Source: Streptomyces sp. NBS 14/10
GTDB taxonomy: Bacteria; Actinomycetota; Actinomycetes; Streptomycetales; Streptomycetaceae
Length of the DNA: 64,000 nucleotides
Direction: 5' to 3'
NCBI RefSeq assembly: GCF_002224125.1
Contig: NZ_NCSM01000011.1
Coordinates: 396,585 to 460,584, forward strand
Each line of letters begins with the position of its first letter. Positions within the stretch are counted from its first letter, which is position 1. The notes under the pieces were generated by a model. The model saw only the letters and a program-made list of their open reading frames with translations. It did not search any database and was not told where the DNA came from. The position numbers were made by a program, and so were the translations under genes. Positions 47,116 through 56,462 of this stretch are shown here, one piece after another.

Positions 47116-48546
47116 TCACATGTTGATCATGTGGCCGGCCAGGCCGTGTACGGCTTCCTTGACGGCCTCGCTGAGGGTGGGGTGGGCGTGCACATTGCGG
47201 GCGACCTCATGCACGGTGAGATCCCACTGTTGAGCCAGAGTCAGCTCCGGCAACAGCTCGGTGACATCCGGACCGATCATATGGCCGCCGATGAGCTCGC
47301 CATGCGTGGCATCGCTGATGAGTTTGACAAAGCCGGTCGTGTCACCGAGACCGTGGGACTTGCCGTTCGCGGTGAACGGGAACTTGGCGACCCTGACGTC
47401 GTAGCCGAGATCGCGGGCCTGGTCCTCGGTGTAGCCGAAGCTGGCGATCTGGGGCTGGCAGAAGGTGGCCCGCGGGATCATCGCGTAGTCGAGTTCCATG
47501 GTCTCGGCGCCGGCGATCGTCTCGGCGGCGATGACGCCCATGGCCTCGGCGGTGTGCGCGAGCATCAGCTTGGCGGTGACGTCGCCAATGGCGTAGAAGT
47601 GCGGGACGGAGGTGCGACAGCGGCCATCGACGTCGATCGCGCCGCGCTCGGTGAGCTTCACGCCCGTGTTCTCCAGGCCGTATCCGGTGATGTTCGGTGC
47701 GAAGCCGATGGCTTGGAGTACCTTGTCGGCCTCGAGTATCTGTTGCGCACCGTCCTTGCCCGTGACGGTGACGCGGACCTGAGCGCCGGACTCATCGATG
47801 GCGTCGACGCGAGTGGAGGTCAGGACGTCGATGCCCAGCTTGCGGTATTGGCGGGCCAGTTCGGCCGAGACCTCCGCGTCCTCCAGGGGTGCCATGCGGT
47901 CGAGGAATTCGACGATCGTGACCTTCACTCCGTAGTGGTGCAGCACGTAGGCGAACTCGATACCGATGGCGCCGGCGCCGGCGATGATGATCGACTGCGG
48001 GAGGTCATCGGCGAGGATCTGTTCCTCGAAGGTCACCACGCGTGCGCTGCGTGTGGTGCCGGGCAGCAGTTTGGGGGTGGCGCCGGTGGCGATGACGCAG
48101 TGCTCGAAGCCGATGGTCCGGGTGTTACCGTCGGGGCCGGTGACCTGGAGGGTGTGTGGGTCGAGGAAGGTGCCGCGGCCGTCCACTTCGGTGATCTTGT
48201 TCTTCTTCATCAGGTAGTGGACGCCTCTGACCCGGCCATCGGCGACCTTGCGGCTCCGGCGGAAGGCCTCGCCGTAGTCGAAGGAGACGTGGCCGTCGAC
48301 CTTGATGCCGAAGGTCTTCGCCTCACGGGTGAAGATGTGGGCCAGCTCCGCATTGCGCAGCAGTGCCTTGGTCGGGATGCAGCCCACGTTCAGGCAGACG
48401 CCACCCCAGTACTTCTCCTCGACGACTGCGACGCGCTGACCCAGTTGGGCGGCGCGGACGGCGGCGACGTAGCCACCGGGCCCGGCTCCGAGTACGACAA
48501 CATCGAATCGCTCGTCCTGCTCGACCACGGATTGTTCCTCTTCCAT
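47116..48546 (-). CDS. lpdA: Dihydrolipoyl dehydrogenase
   Basis: 476 residues: FAD-binding [17 protein letters not shown] (about 20-36), the redox disulfide [13 protein letters not shown] (about 47-59), an NAD-binding domain ([13 protein letters not shown]), the second FAD motif [17 protein letters not shown], and the interface His-Glu pair near the C-terminus (HAHPTLSEA). It re-oxidises dihydrolipoamide in 2-oxoacid dehydrogenase or glycine-cleavage complexes, or serves as a free disulfide reductase. No E1/E2 gene is nearby, so this is probably a stand-alone copy. The N-terminus [12 protein letters not shown] is acidic, and the ATG lacks a clear ribosome site. Confidence 0.94.
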   Translation of the reverse strand: MEEEQSVVEQDERFDVVVLGAGPGGYVAAVRAAQLGQRVAVVEEKYWGGVCLNVGCIPTKALLRNAELAHIFTREAKTFGIKVDGHVSFDYGEAFRRSRKVADGRVRGVHYLMKKNKITEVDGRGTFLDPHTLQVTGPDGNTRTIGFEHCVIATGATPKLLPGTTRSARVVTFEEQILADDLPQSIIIAGAGAIGIEFAYVLHHYGVKVTIVEFLDRMAPLEDAEVSAELARQYRKLGIDVLTSTRVDAIDESGAQVRVTVTGKDGAQQILEADKVLQAIGFAPNITGYGLENTGVKLTERGAIDVDGRCRTSVPHFYAIGDVTAKLMLAHTAEAMGVIAAETIAGAETMELDYAMIPRATFCQPQIASFGYTEDQARDLGYDVRVAKFPFTANGKSHGLGDTTGFVKLISDATHGELIGGHMIGPDVTELLPELTLAQQWDLTVHEVARNVHAHPTLSEAVKEAVHGLAGHMINM

Positions 48547-48621
48547 CGGTTCAACTGCAGTTCGGTTATGGACTGCCCACCCTGTCGGATTGTATGGGCG
48601 GGGCCGTGGCTCAATGCCTTC

Positions 48622-48945
48622 TCAGTTGGCGCGCCCAGGGGCAGGAGCGGTTACTGGGCCGCGGCTGCCAGCGCGCAGTGCGGCCGCGATCATGGTGGTC
48701 TCCGCCAGTTCCTCCTGGGTCGCGCCCTCGGCGTGCGCGGCCTTGGTGTGCGCCCCGATGCAGTAGACGCACTGCGTCGTCAGTGCCACGGCCACGGCCA
48801 TGAGCTCGGTGTACTTGCGCGGGATGACCTTCCCGGCTCCGGACAGGACCTCCTGGTCGAAGGCCATGAGGGCATTGAACGCCGCCGGGGCGCCGGCGCG
48901 GAGGTTCTTGGCGTACTGATGGTCGTTGTGGTCGTGGTAGGTCAC
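48622..48945 (-). CDS. Carboxymuconolactone decarboxylase-family (AhpD-like) protein
   Basis: 107 residues from GTG 48945 with AGGAG five bases upstream. The redox motif CVYCIGAH is the AhpD signature (CxxC-x2-H), so a peroxidase or disulfide role is more likely than decarboxylation. It follows an SDR gene by 83 bp on the same strand and is probably the last gene of the ABM-SDR-CMD unit controlled by the neighbouring LysR. Confidence 0.9.
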   Translation of the reverse strand: MTYHDHNDHQYAKNLRAGAPAAFNALMAFDQEVLSGAGKVIPRKYTELMAVAVALTTQCVYCIGAHTKAAHAEGATQEELAETTMIAAALRAGSRGPVTAPAPGRAN

Positions 48946-49028
48946 GCGTGCTCCTGTGGGGTGGGGACGGGACGGTGTCCCCGGGCGCCGCCGCCCGGGG
49001 ACTGTGTGCGAGGCGGGGCGGGAGCAGG

Positions 49029-49811
49029 TCAGTTGCGTCCGGCCATGACGCCGCCGTCGATGTCCCAGACGGCGCCGGTGACCCAGTCGGTCTGGTCCGA
49101 CAGGAGGAAGGTGACGGTGGCGGCGATGTCGTCGGGCGTGCCGGTCCGGCCGAGGGGGTGGAAGTCGTTGAAGCCGTCGAGGGTGGAGTCGACGTCCGCC
49201 TTGGGGATGAACTCCTCGTAGATGGGGGTGCGTACGACGGCGGGGGCGACCGCGTTGACCCGGATGCCGTGCGAGGCGAGTTCCATCGCGAGGTGTTGGG
49301 TGAGGGAGTGCAGCCCGGCCTTGGCCATCGAGTACGCCGACGAGGGCGTGGCGGCGATGGCCTGGTGTGCCCACATCGAGCCGATATTGACGATCGACCC
49401 CTTCGCGCCACGCTCGGTCATGTTGGCCACGACGGTCTGGGTGAGGAAGAAGAAGGCCCGGTTGATGGCCTGGTAGCGGTCGTAGTCCGCGGGGGTGTGC
49501 TCCAGGAAGGGCTTCGGGGCGAAGACACCGGCCGCGTTGACGAGGAGGGTGGTGTCGGCGTGGTCCTCGGTGAGGACGGTGCGCAGGCGGTCGAGGGCCG
49601 CGGGGTCGGTCAGGTCGGCCGCGAGGCCGACGGCGTTGCCGTGGGTGGACAGGGCGGCTGCCGCCTCGTCGGCGTTGGCCTGGGTGCGGCCGGTGACGAC
49701 GGCGGTGCCGCCGGCGTCGAGGACGTGGCGGGCGACGGCGTAGCCCATGCCGCTGGTGCCGCCGATGACGACGACCTTCTGGCCGGAGAAGTCGAGGGGG
49801 GTGCTGGACAT
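49029..49811 (-). CDS. SDR-family oxidoreductase
   Basis: 260 residues with the variant cofactor loop GGTSGMG, NAAG, Ser145, Tyr160 and Lys164 (YSMAK) and the C-terminal GGVMAGRN. The Asp-Leu motif AADLTDP and GRTQ suggest NADP use. AGGAG precedes the ATG closely. It probably reduces a carbonyl or quinone-type substrate; specificity cannot be read. It lies between the DinB remnant upstream and the CMD gene downstream. Confidence 0.92.
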   Translation of the reverse strand: MSSTPLDFSGQKVVVIGGTSGMGYAVARHVLDAGGTAVVTGRTQANADEAAAALSTHGNAVGLAADLTDPAALDRLRTVLTEDHADTTLLVNAAGVFAPKPFLEHTPADYDRYQAINRAFFFLTQTVVANMTERGAKGSIVNIGSMWAHQAIAATPSSAYSMAKAGLHSLTQHLAMELASHGIRVNAVAPAVVRTPIYEEFIPKADVDSTLDGFNDFHPLGRTGTPDDIAATVTFLLSDQTDWVTGAVWDIDGGVMAGRN

Positions 49812-49872
49812 GTGGTGCTCCTGTTTCAGGCGGGTTGCCCGGACGAGGGGAAGGGGGTGTCCGGTGTGGTGG

Positions 49873-49962
49873 TCAGGCGTGGGGGTTGATTACGAGATAG
49901 CCGTCGACGCGGCTGAGTCGGTCCGAGGCGGGGTCGGCCGGGAGCGCGTGGCCGAGGTGGCA
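49873..49962 (-). pseudogene. C-terminal remnant of a DinB-family gene
   Basis: The last 28 residues of this frame (LGHALPADPASDRLSRVDGY then LVINPHA) match the C-terminus of the intact DinB-type protein at 54069-54602 (LGHALPTDPDSDHVRRIDGY then LVLHPYV). Nothing upstream resembles the family. It is a vestige of a second copy, left between SDR and ABM genes. Confidence 0.75.
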
Positions 49963-50103
49963 ACGACGGTCAACGGGGGCCTCCCGCCGCAGTAGCCTCG
50001 GCTTCGTCATCGCCACCCGCCACCCGCCACCGCCACCGGTGACAGCGTCCCGGCGGCCGGACCGCGCCACCGCGGCGAGGCGCGTGAGGCCCGTGTCGAG
50101 GGT

Positions 50104-50385
50104 TCAGACGGTGTCGTAGAGGCGGACCTCGGGTGCCGCCTTCAGCAGCGGGGAGAGGCCACCGACCACATCGCGGGTGAACAGGTCGCTCTCCAGGTAC
50201 GCCTTCGCGTCGGCCACGGTCCGGAAGCCGTGGAGGACCTGGACGTCCTCGTCGCGGACGAGGAGTTCCTTGCTGGTGGCGCCAGGGACGGTGGCCAGGA
50301 ACGGCTGCTTGTACTTCTCGTACACATCCGCGGCTGCGACGCGGTTGGCCGGGTCCACCTGCAGGGTGATCTCAAGATATGCCAT
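50104..50385 (-). CDS. Antibiotic biosynthesis monooxygenase (ABM)-fold protein
   Basis: 93 residues of the dimeric alpha/beta barrel type (YLEITLQVDPANR; VLHGFRTVADAKAYLESDLF). Members oxidise anthrone/quinol-type compounds without cofactors or bind haem; many are small detoxification proteins. It is the first gene of the minus-strand arm of the LysR-centred set. An ATA-N9-TAT box stands about 115 bp upstream. Confidence 0.85.
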   Translation of the reverse strand: MAYLEITLQVDPANRVAAADVYEKYKQPFLATVPGATSKELLVRDEDVQVLHGFRTVADAKAYLESDLFTRDVVGGLSPLLKAAPEVRLYDTV

Positions 50386-50498
50386 GGTTATGCCTCACTC
50401 GGTCGGCGCGGATTGAGCGGCGCGATTGGCACCGCGACGTGCCTGCCAAATTAGGCGTTCTTCATGAGGGTCGGTAGAGGGTCCTGTTGAATCAAGCT

Positions 50499-50513
50499 AT
50501 AAGTGGTGCGTAT
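50499..50513. promoter_or_regulatory. ATA-N9-TAT box upstream of the ABM gene
   Basis: ATA-AGTGGTGCG-TAT, preceded by GAATCAAGCT. The matching box at 51503-51517 is preceded by GATTCAGC, so the two regions share flanks as well as the half-sites. Likely binding site for the LysR protein encoded between them. Confidence 0.5.
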
Positions 50514-50515
50514 GG

Positions 50516-51424
50516 CTAGTGGCGGGCGGCCGCGAGGCTGTCAGCAAGGCGGAGCAGGTCCACGCTGAGCGGGGAATCGGCGCTCCAGACCGCTTCGAAG
50601 GAGATCTGCACCTCGCGACCCTCGTCCATCAGGGGCCGGTGGGGCACGTCGGGCGAGGTGAGCTTGGAGCGGGGGACCATGGCCGAGCCCAGACCCAGTT
50701 TGGTCCAGTCCTCCAGGACCCGGTAGCTGGCGGCTTCGCCGGGATAGGTGCGCAGGGGCATCTCGTGTGTCTGGAAGAGCTGTGTGGTGAAGGTGGTCAG
50801 GCCGCAGGTGTCCGGCACGAGGATGAAACACTCCTTGCTGACTTCTTCGAGTTCGAGCGGAGTCGCCTCTGTCGCCTCCGTCCCCTCTGCGGAATCGGGG
50901 CTGACGACGACGATCGGCTCGACGTCGATGACCCGGTGCTCAAAGCGGGGCATCGCGGTGACGGCCGGGATCAGAATGATGTCGAGCCGGCCGGCCAGCA
51001 GACATTCCCGCAGGTCCTGCATGTTCGCCTCGCTCAGCACGAGATCGCGGGGTACGGGAAGGTCGCGCACCTTGCTGAACGCCCGGGCGACCAGATGCGA
51101 GCCGATCAGGGGCGAGAGTCCCATGCGGATCTTCTGCTCTGCGGGTTCGGTCAGCCGCCTGGCCTCCGCCGCGACCGCGTCGAGCGCAACCAGGGCGCGC
51201 TCGATCAGCGGGAGGATCCGGGTGCCGAAGGCGGTCTGGGTGACCCCGCGCGGAGACCGGTCGAACAACTTCTCACCAAGGCGCTCCTCCAGTTTGGCGA
51301 TCCCGTTGGACAGGGCGGGCTGGGTAACGCCGTAAGCCCGTGCGGCGGCACTGAACGACTTGGTCTCGGCGACCGCCTGCGCGTAGCGGAGACCTTCGAG
51401 ATTCAGGCGATCTGTCATAGCCAT
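50516..51424 (-). CDS. LysR-family transcriptional regulator
   Basis: 302 residues: HTH at 8-66 (FSAAARAYGVTQPALSNGIAKLEERLG) and an effector-binding domain at 95-295 close to the OxyR/CynR-like group. It is divergent from the zinc alcohol dehydrogenase gene and located between two oxidoreductase operons whose upstream regions carry the same box. Control of both arms in response to a reactive compound is a reasonable inference. Confidence 0.92.
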   Translation of the reverse strand: MAMTDRLNLEGLRYAQAVAETKSFSAAARAYGVTQPALSNGIAKLEERLGEKLFDRSPRGVTQTAFGTRILPLIERALVALDAVAAEARRLTEPAEQKIRMGLSPLIGSHLVARAFSKVRDLPVPRDLVLSEANMQDLRECLLAGRLDIILIPAVTAMPRFEHRVIDVEPIVVVSPDSAEGTEATEATPLELEEVSKECFILVPDTCGLTTFTTQLFQTHEMPLRTYPGEAASYRVLEDWTKLGLGSAMVPRSKLTSPDVPHRPLMDEGREVQISFEAVWSADSPLSVDLLRLADSLAAARH

Positions 51425-51502
51425 GCGCTATCTCTCCATTCATCGATGTCCCCTACCGGGCCTGTTTCCCTCCACCTACGGTGGAGTCTCTGCTGATTCA
51501 GC

Positions 51503-51517
51503 ATAACCAGCAGCTAT
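51503..51517. promoter_or_regulatory. ATA-N9-TAT box upstream of the alcohol dehydrogenase gene
   Basis: ATA-ACCAGCAGC-TAT, 33 bp before the ATG at 51550, in the 125-bp region divergent to the LysR gene. Matches the box upstream of the ABM gene in half-sites, spacing and flank. Confidence 0.55.
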
Positions 51518-51549
51518 ATGCATCGTCGTGTTCGGAATGGAAGAGCACC

Positions 51550-52590
51550 ATGTCAGACACCGCAGTGGCCATGGTCGTGGCCGAGCCCCGAGGCCCTGTT
51601 CACCCTTCCGTGGCCGAGACGCCCTCGCCGACGGGCAGGTGGGTTCGTGTGTCCGTCACGGCGAGCGGCGTGTGCAACGCCGATATCGGAACGGCCGCGG
51701 CCACCGGCGCCGGTACGTCCTTCCCGGTGACCCCGGGGCACGAGGTCGCCGGTGTCATCGCCGAGCTGGGCGACCAGGTGGAGGGCTGGGCGGTCGGGGA
51801 CCGCGTGGCCGTCGGCTGGTTCGGCGGCAGCTGCGGGCACTGCGCGTACTGCCGGGCGGGCGACGTCGTCCACTGCCCCGAACGCAAGGTGCCCGGCCTG
51901 TCGTACCCGGGCGGCTGGGCCCAGAGCATCACCGTGCCCGCCGACGCGCTCGCGCGCATCCCCGACGAGCTCAACCTGTTCGACGCCGCCCCGTTCGGCT
52001 GCGCGGGCGTGACGACCTTCAACGCCGTACGTAAGGCCGGCACGCGCGCGGACGGACGCGTCGCCGTGTTCGGGATCGGCGGACTGGGCCACCTCGCCGT
52101 TCAGTTCGCGGCGAAGCTCGGCTACGAGACCATCGCCATCGCCCGGGGCGGCGACCGCGAGAAGCTTGCCCGCGACCTCGGCGCACACCACTACATCGAC
52201 AGCGACGCCCAGGCACCCGGAACCGCCCTGAAGGACCTCGGCGGCGCCGACCTCATCGTCTACACCGCCTCCTCCACCACCCCCGTGGACGAACTGCTCA
52301 CCGGGCTGAACGTGCGCGGGCAGCTCACCCTCGTCGGCGTCGACGCGGGATCCGTGACCGTTCCGGCGGCCCAGCTCGTCATGAACGGCCACACCCTCAC
52401 CGGACACCTGACCGGCAGCGCGGGCGAGACGGAAGAGGCGATGCGGTTCGCCGTCACGAACGGCGTACGGCCCATGATCGAGCGCATGCCGCTTGAGCAG
52501 GCCGGCGAAGCCGTGACCCGGCTGCGCTCCGGGGCTCCCCGCTTCCGCATCGTCCTGGACACCGGGCGCCCGGCAACCGACGGCCAGTAA
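51550..52590 (+). CDS. Zinc-dependent alcohol dehydrogenase (MDR family)
   Basis: 346 residues. Catalytic zinc ligands are visible as Cys in GVCNADIG, His-Glu in GHEVAGVI and the later FGCAG region; the structural zinc loop is CGHCAYCRAGDVVHC. The nucleotide site reads GIGGLGHLAVQFA. The sequence is of the AdhP/propanol-preferring type. ATG 51550 is used because the family begins here; an upstream in-frame ATG at 51481 overlaps the operator region. First gene of the plus-strand arm. Confidence 0.93.
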   Translation: MSDTAVAMVVAEPRGPVHPSVAETPSPTGRWVRVSVTASGVCNADIGTAAATGAGTSFPVTPGHEVAGVIAELGDQVEGWAVGDRVAVGWFGGSCGHCAYCRAGDVVHCPERKVPGLSYPGGWAQSITVPADALARIPDELNLFDAAPFGCAGVTTFNAVRKAGTRADGRVAVFGIGGLGHLAVQFAAKLGYETIAIARGGDREKLARDLGAHHYIDSDAQAPGTALKDLGGADLIVYTASSTTPVDELLTGLNVRGQLTLVGVDAGSVTVPAAQLVMNGHTLTGHLTGSAGETEEAMRFAVTNGVRPMIERMPLEQAGEAVTRLRSGAPRFRIVLDTGRPATDGQ

Positions 52591-52742
52591 CCACAACCTT
52601 CCGGCCGCTCCGCGCCGCCGCCATGGCCCGGAGTGGCCGCCTCTCCTGCGTTGATGCCACCGACTCGGCACACCACAGAAGCCGGACGCCGAAACACCAC
52701 CGGCAACGGCGGGGTCCGGCCTGATCAAAAAGGAAGCCACAC

Positions 52743-53846
52743 ATGTCCCACCAGGACAGCCACAACGTGATCGTGGTCGGCGCCGGCGCCTCCGGACTGG
52801 CCGCGGCCACCGCTCTGCACGCCGCCGGTCTCAACACGGTCTGTCTGGAGGCTCGCGACCGCATCGGCGGACGCCTGCTATCTGCCCCCACATCGCACCC
52901 CGAGCGGGCCCTCGACCTGGGCGCCACATGGTTCTGGGACGGCGAGGAGCGCGTGCGGACCCTGGCCGTACGCAGTGGCATCGAGATCTTCGACCAGCAC
53001 CTCGCCGGCGACACCGTCCTGCAGGAGACCACCGGCACACGCCGCTTTGCAGGCAACCTGATCGACGCGCCCTCCCGCCGTTTCGCCGCCGGATCCCAGA
53101 GCCTCGCCACCGTCCTCGCCGCCACCCTGCCCACCGATTCCCTGCGGCTGAACACGCCCGTCACCGCCATCCGCCCGCACGGCCAGGGCGGCCTTGCCGT
53201 GCTCACCCCGGCCGGAACCCTGCACGCCGAGCACATCATCCTGGCCGTCCCCCCGGCCCTGACGCTGGAGCGCATCGACTTCGGCGACGCGCTTCCCGCC
53301 GACCTCGTACGCCTCGCCCGGTCCACCCCGGTCTGGATGGGGGCCGTCGCCAAGGTCGTCGCCCAGTACCCCTCCGCCTTCTGGCGGGAGGCCGGGCTGG
53401 CCGGTGCGGCGGTCAGCAGGACCGGCCCACTCCAGGAGATCCACGACATGTCGGGGCCCGACGGCCGACCTGCCGCGCTCTTCGGGTTCGCGCACGCGCG
53501 CACCGTCGGCCCGGGCTTCGAAGAGGCCGTCACCGCACAGCTCGCGCGGCTCTTCGGCCCGGCCGCGGCCACCCCCGATGTCCTGTACGTGCAGAACTGG
53601 AGCACCGAGCGGTGGACGTCCCCGTCCACCGTGCAGCGCCTTTCCGACTACTCGCTCTTCGGCCACCCCCTCTATCAGCGGCCGGCGCTGGACGGCCGTC
53701 TGCACTGGGCGTCGACCGAGACGGCGACCGACCACGCCGGACACATCGAAGGCGCCCTCGCTGCCGGAGAGCGAGCAGCGCAGGCCGTACTGGCGGCGCT
53801 CGGCGCCCCGAACACCTTGGTCCGGCCCGAAGTGGCATGCAACTGA
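52743..53846 (+). CDS. Flavin-containing amine oxidase (FAD-dependent)
   Basis: 367 residues: N-terminal FAD site VVGAGASGLAAATALHAAG with EARDRIGGR, and the C-terminal flavin-contact region HWASTETATDHAGHIEGALAAGERAA. It is shorter than typical monoamine oxidases (about 450) but keeps both ends. No flavin-linking cysteine motif is seen, so FAD is probably non-covalent. It should oxidise an amine to aldehyde/imine with H2O2 release, which would fit the alcohol dehydrogenase just upstream. The following 222 bp up to the DinB gene hold no gene that I recognise. Confidence 0.9.
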   Translation: MSHQDSHNVIVVGAGASGLAAATALHAAGLNTVCLEARDRIGGRLLSAPTSHPERALDLGATWFWDGEERVRTLAVRSGIEIFDQHLAGDTVLQETTGTRRFAGNLIDAPSRRFAAGSQSLATVLAATLPTDSLRLNTPVTAIRPHGQGGLAVLTPAGTLHAEHIILAVPPALTLERIDFGDALPADLVRLARSTPVWMGAVAKVVAQYPSAFWREAGLAGAAVSRTGPLQEIHDMSGPDGRPAALFGFAHARTVGPGFEEAVTAQLARLFGPAAATPDVLYVQNWSTERWTSPSTVQRLSDYSLFGHPLYQRPALDGRLHWASTETATDHAGHIEGALAAGERAAQAVLAALGAPNTLVRPEVACN

Positions 53847-54068
53847 GCGGTGCGAGCAACATGGCGGCGGCCGATCGACCCCGGAACCCCCTCGACGACG
53901 CGTTCGGCCACTACTGCGCCGGCAGGCCGTCCTGCGACCAGGTCCGGCCGCAAGGCCCGTACACCACCGTCGCCTTCGGAAACCCGCACACCGCCACCCC
54001 GAGTGGCGCGACCGTCCGACGGCCGACAGGTGAGGCCTCACCCCCGCCGGTTACTTCAAGGAGGAGTC

Positions 54069-54602
54069 ATGTACGAACTGGAAGCGCTGCTGCGTGAATA
54101 CGACCGCGCCCGCGGCTACACCGACGAGCTGTGGCAGGACCTGACTCCGGACGAGGTGATCTGGCGTCCGCGCGAGGACTTCAGTGCCATCGGATGGCAT
54201 CTCGGCCACCAGGCCCACGTCGCCCACTTCATGATCCGCAATCTCACCGCGGCCGAGCCCAGTCCCGATCCCGCTCTGGACTCCCTGATGGACTCCGCGT
54301 TGCCGGAACAGTTCCGGGGCGCGCTGCCGACGGTGCGTCGGCTCACCGCCTTCAGGGAGACCGTCGCCGAGCGGGTGCACGCCCGCATCGGCGACATCGC
54401 GGCCGGGAAGGTGAGTGCCCCCACACAGATGACCATTGTCGGGACACAGCTGCTGACCGCGCTCATCAATCATGAGTACCAGCACGACCAGTGGATCGGC
54501 GAAGTCCGTTCCGAGCACCTCGGGCATGCACTGCCTACCGATCCGGACTCCGACCATGTCCGCCGTATCGACGGCTACCTCGTCCTGCACCCCTACGTGT
54601 GA
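54069..54602 (+). CDS. DinB-family (DinB/YfiT four-helix) protein
   Basis: 177 residues from ATG 54069 with GGAGGAG just upstream. Metal-binding histidines of the DinB_2 fold are visible as WHLGHQAHVAHF near 50-60 and NHEYQHDQWIGE near 140. Such proteins are often thiol-dependent S-transferases or metalloenzymes of unknown substrate. A C-terminal remnant of a second copy lies at 49873-49962. Confidence 0.85.
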   Translation: MYELEALLREYDRARGYTDELWQDLTPDEVIWRPREDFSAIGWHLGHQAHVAHFMIRNLTAAEPSPDPALDSLMDSALPEQFRGALPTVRRLTAFRETVAERVHARIGDIAAGKVSAPTQMTIVGTQLLTALINHEYQHDQWIGEVRSEHLGHALPTDPDSDHVRRIDGYLVLHPYV

Positions 54603-54749
54603 CGCGCGGCGTGCGACCGGCGGCCTGGCCGTGACCGGGTGTGACGTGAGGTGGTGTCAGTTCTCATGCCGTCCCCTTCTGCCCCCGCCCCTCGTGTCCG
54701 CCGGCGCAGCCGCCTCGACCAATTGATATCCCAGAAGGAGTGCCGGCAC

Positions 54750-56075
54750 GTGACCGCATCACAGGACATACGCGCGGAGCCATGGCAGACCGGGGCGCAG
54801 GTGCGCGCCGCGCAGAAGCGCGCGGTACGGACCCTGGCCGCGGCACAGATCGTCGGCGGGGTCGGTGTCGGCGTATCGGTGTCGATCGGTTCGTTGCTGG
54901 CCGAGTCGGTCGCCCAGAGCGAGACCTACGCCGGATTGGCTCGCACGGCCACGACGGCGGGCGCCGCCGCGGTCGGTGTGCCTCTTGCCCTCCTCGCGCA
55001 ACGGCGAGGGCGCCGGTTCTCCCTGAGCGCCGGATGGCTCGCGGCCGCTCTCGGCGGAGTCCTGCTCGTGGGCTCGGCGGTAAGCAGATCAATACCCCTG
55101 CTCATCGTGGGGATGCTGCTCTTCGGCATCGGGAACGCGACGAACCAGCAGAGCCGCTACGCGGCCGCCGACCTGGCCGCGCCGCACCGCCGGGCCCAGG
55201 CTCTGTCCATCGTGGTGTGGTCGACGACCATCGGTTCGGTGATCGGGCCCAACCTCGCCGATCCCGGTGCCGGCGTGGCATCGGTTCTGCACCTCCCTCG
55301 GCTGGCCGGCGCGTTCGTCCTGGCCACCGTCTGCATGGCGCTGGCATCGGTACTGCTGTGGGTCTGGCTCCGCCCTGACCCGCTCCTGCTGGCCCGGCAG
55401 CACCAGGACGCTGACAAGCAACCGGAAAGCGGCTCGAGTTCCCGGGCGGCACAAGTCGAGGCCGCAAAAGAGGCGGGGCAGTCGCAGACCGGCACGCTGC
55501 GCGCGGGCCTGCGTCATCTTCGCCACGCCCCGCGGGCGGCCTTCGCGTTCGTGACCATTGTGGTGGCGCACACGGTCATGGGGGCCATCATGACGATGAC
55601 TCCCGTCAGCATGTCCGAGGACGGCGCGAACCTCACCATCGTCGGCGTCACCATAAGCGGCCATCTGCTGGGCATGTACGCGTTCTCGCCCATCGTCGGC
55701 TGGCTCGCCGACCGGATCGGTCATCTGCCGACCGCGGTGGCCGGGCAGGCCATTTTCATCGCGTCCGCGCTGCTGTCGGGGCTGAGCCACGGCTCGGTCG
55801 GCATAGTGATGGCGGGACTGTTCCTCTTGGGGCTGGGCTGGTCGTTCAGCCTGGTGGCCGGCTCAGCGATGCTCGGCGAGGCCACGCCCGCGGCTCTCCG
55901 GCCCGGAGTGCAGGGCACCACGGACACCGCGATGAACGTCGTCGCAGCGGTGGGCGCCGGCCTGGCCGGGCCCCTCATGGACTGGATTGGCTTCGGCGGG
56001 CTGAACGCCGTCGCCGCGGCCTTCGTCCTGCCCGTAATCGTCTTCTGGATCTTCCTCTGCCGTCGGCCGGTCTGA
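54750..56075 (+). CDS. MFS transporter
   Basis: 441 residues with twelve predicted membrane segments, a long cytoplasmic loop in the middle (about 215-265, rich in Gln/Lys/Glu) and a motif-A-like loop LLAQRRGRRFSL. GTG 54750 has GAAGGAG nine bases upstream. Last gene of the plus-strand arm, likely exporting the compound handled by the dehydrogenase/oxidase genes. Its 3' end overlaps the read-through tail of the convergent YbaK remnant. Confidence 0.9.
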   Translation: MTASQDIRAEPWQTGAQVRAAQKRAVRTLAAAQIVGGVGVGVSVSIGSLLAESVAQSETYAGLARTATTAGAAAVGVPLALLAQRRGRRFSLSAGWLAAALGGVLLVGSAVSRSIPLLIVGMLLFGIGNATNQQSRYAAADLAAPHRRAQALSIVVWSTTIGSVIGPNLADPGAGVASVLHLPRLAGAFVLATVCMALASVLLWVWLRPDPLLLARQHQDADKQPESGSSSRAAQVEAAKEAGQSQTGTLRAGLRHLRHAPRAAFAFVTIVVAHTVMGAIMTMTPVSMSEDGANLTIVGVTISGHLLGMYAFSPIVGWLADRIGHLPTAVAGQAIFIASALLSGLSHGSVGIVMAGLFLLGLGWSFSLVAGSAMLGEATPAALRPGVQGTTDTAMNVVAAVGAGLAGPLMDWIGFGGLNAVAAAFVLPVIVFWIFLCRRPV

Positions 56076-56462
56076 TACCGCAACCGCGTCTGGGACGACA
56101 CTTGGTACGGGTGCTTGGGCGCCGACGTCGTCGGGGGTGGCGATGCGTTCGATCCGCGGGTGGGCGAGCCGGGCGTAGTCGCCGCCGGAGATGACGGCGG
56201 AGCGGTCGAGGCGGGCGGCGTTGAAGTAGAGCTGTGGCCGGGTGACGATCTCGGGGTCGGCGACGAGTTCGAGATCGGGATCGAACGCGAAGGGGAGGAC
56301 CGTGCCGGGGACGGCGTGGGCCAGTCGTTCGGCGGTCGCCGCGTCGCTGAATCCGACGTAGCGGGCGTCGAACAGCCGGCGGACGGCGTCCATGAGCCGA
56401 TAGGGGGTCTGAGTGGTGTCGAACAGGTTGATCAGACGCTGGTAGGTGTCGGGGTGGGGCAC
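55863..56462 (-). pseudogene. YbaK/ProX-type aminoacyl-tRNA deacylase, internally deleted and without native stop
   Basis: The frame starts at GTG 56462 (PHPDTYQRLINLFDTTQTPYRLMD) and then jumps directly to AVRRLFDARYVGFSD, skipping the roughly 58 residues that normally hold the conserved MRG...AAKCIV core with the catalytic lysine. The rest (GTVLPFAFDPDLEL, LYFNAARLDRSAV, HPRIERIAT) is normal to about 56136. The native stop is missing and the frame reads on 91 codons antisense to the MFS gene, to 55863. Normal relatives are about 160-170 residues. It overlaps the EamA stop by 31 bp. Confidence 0.75.

Noticed and set aside
51481..51549. Earlier ATG start for the alcohol dehydrogenase
   Set aside because: It would include the LysR box in coding DNA and add 23 residues that the family lacks.
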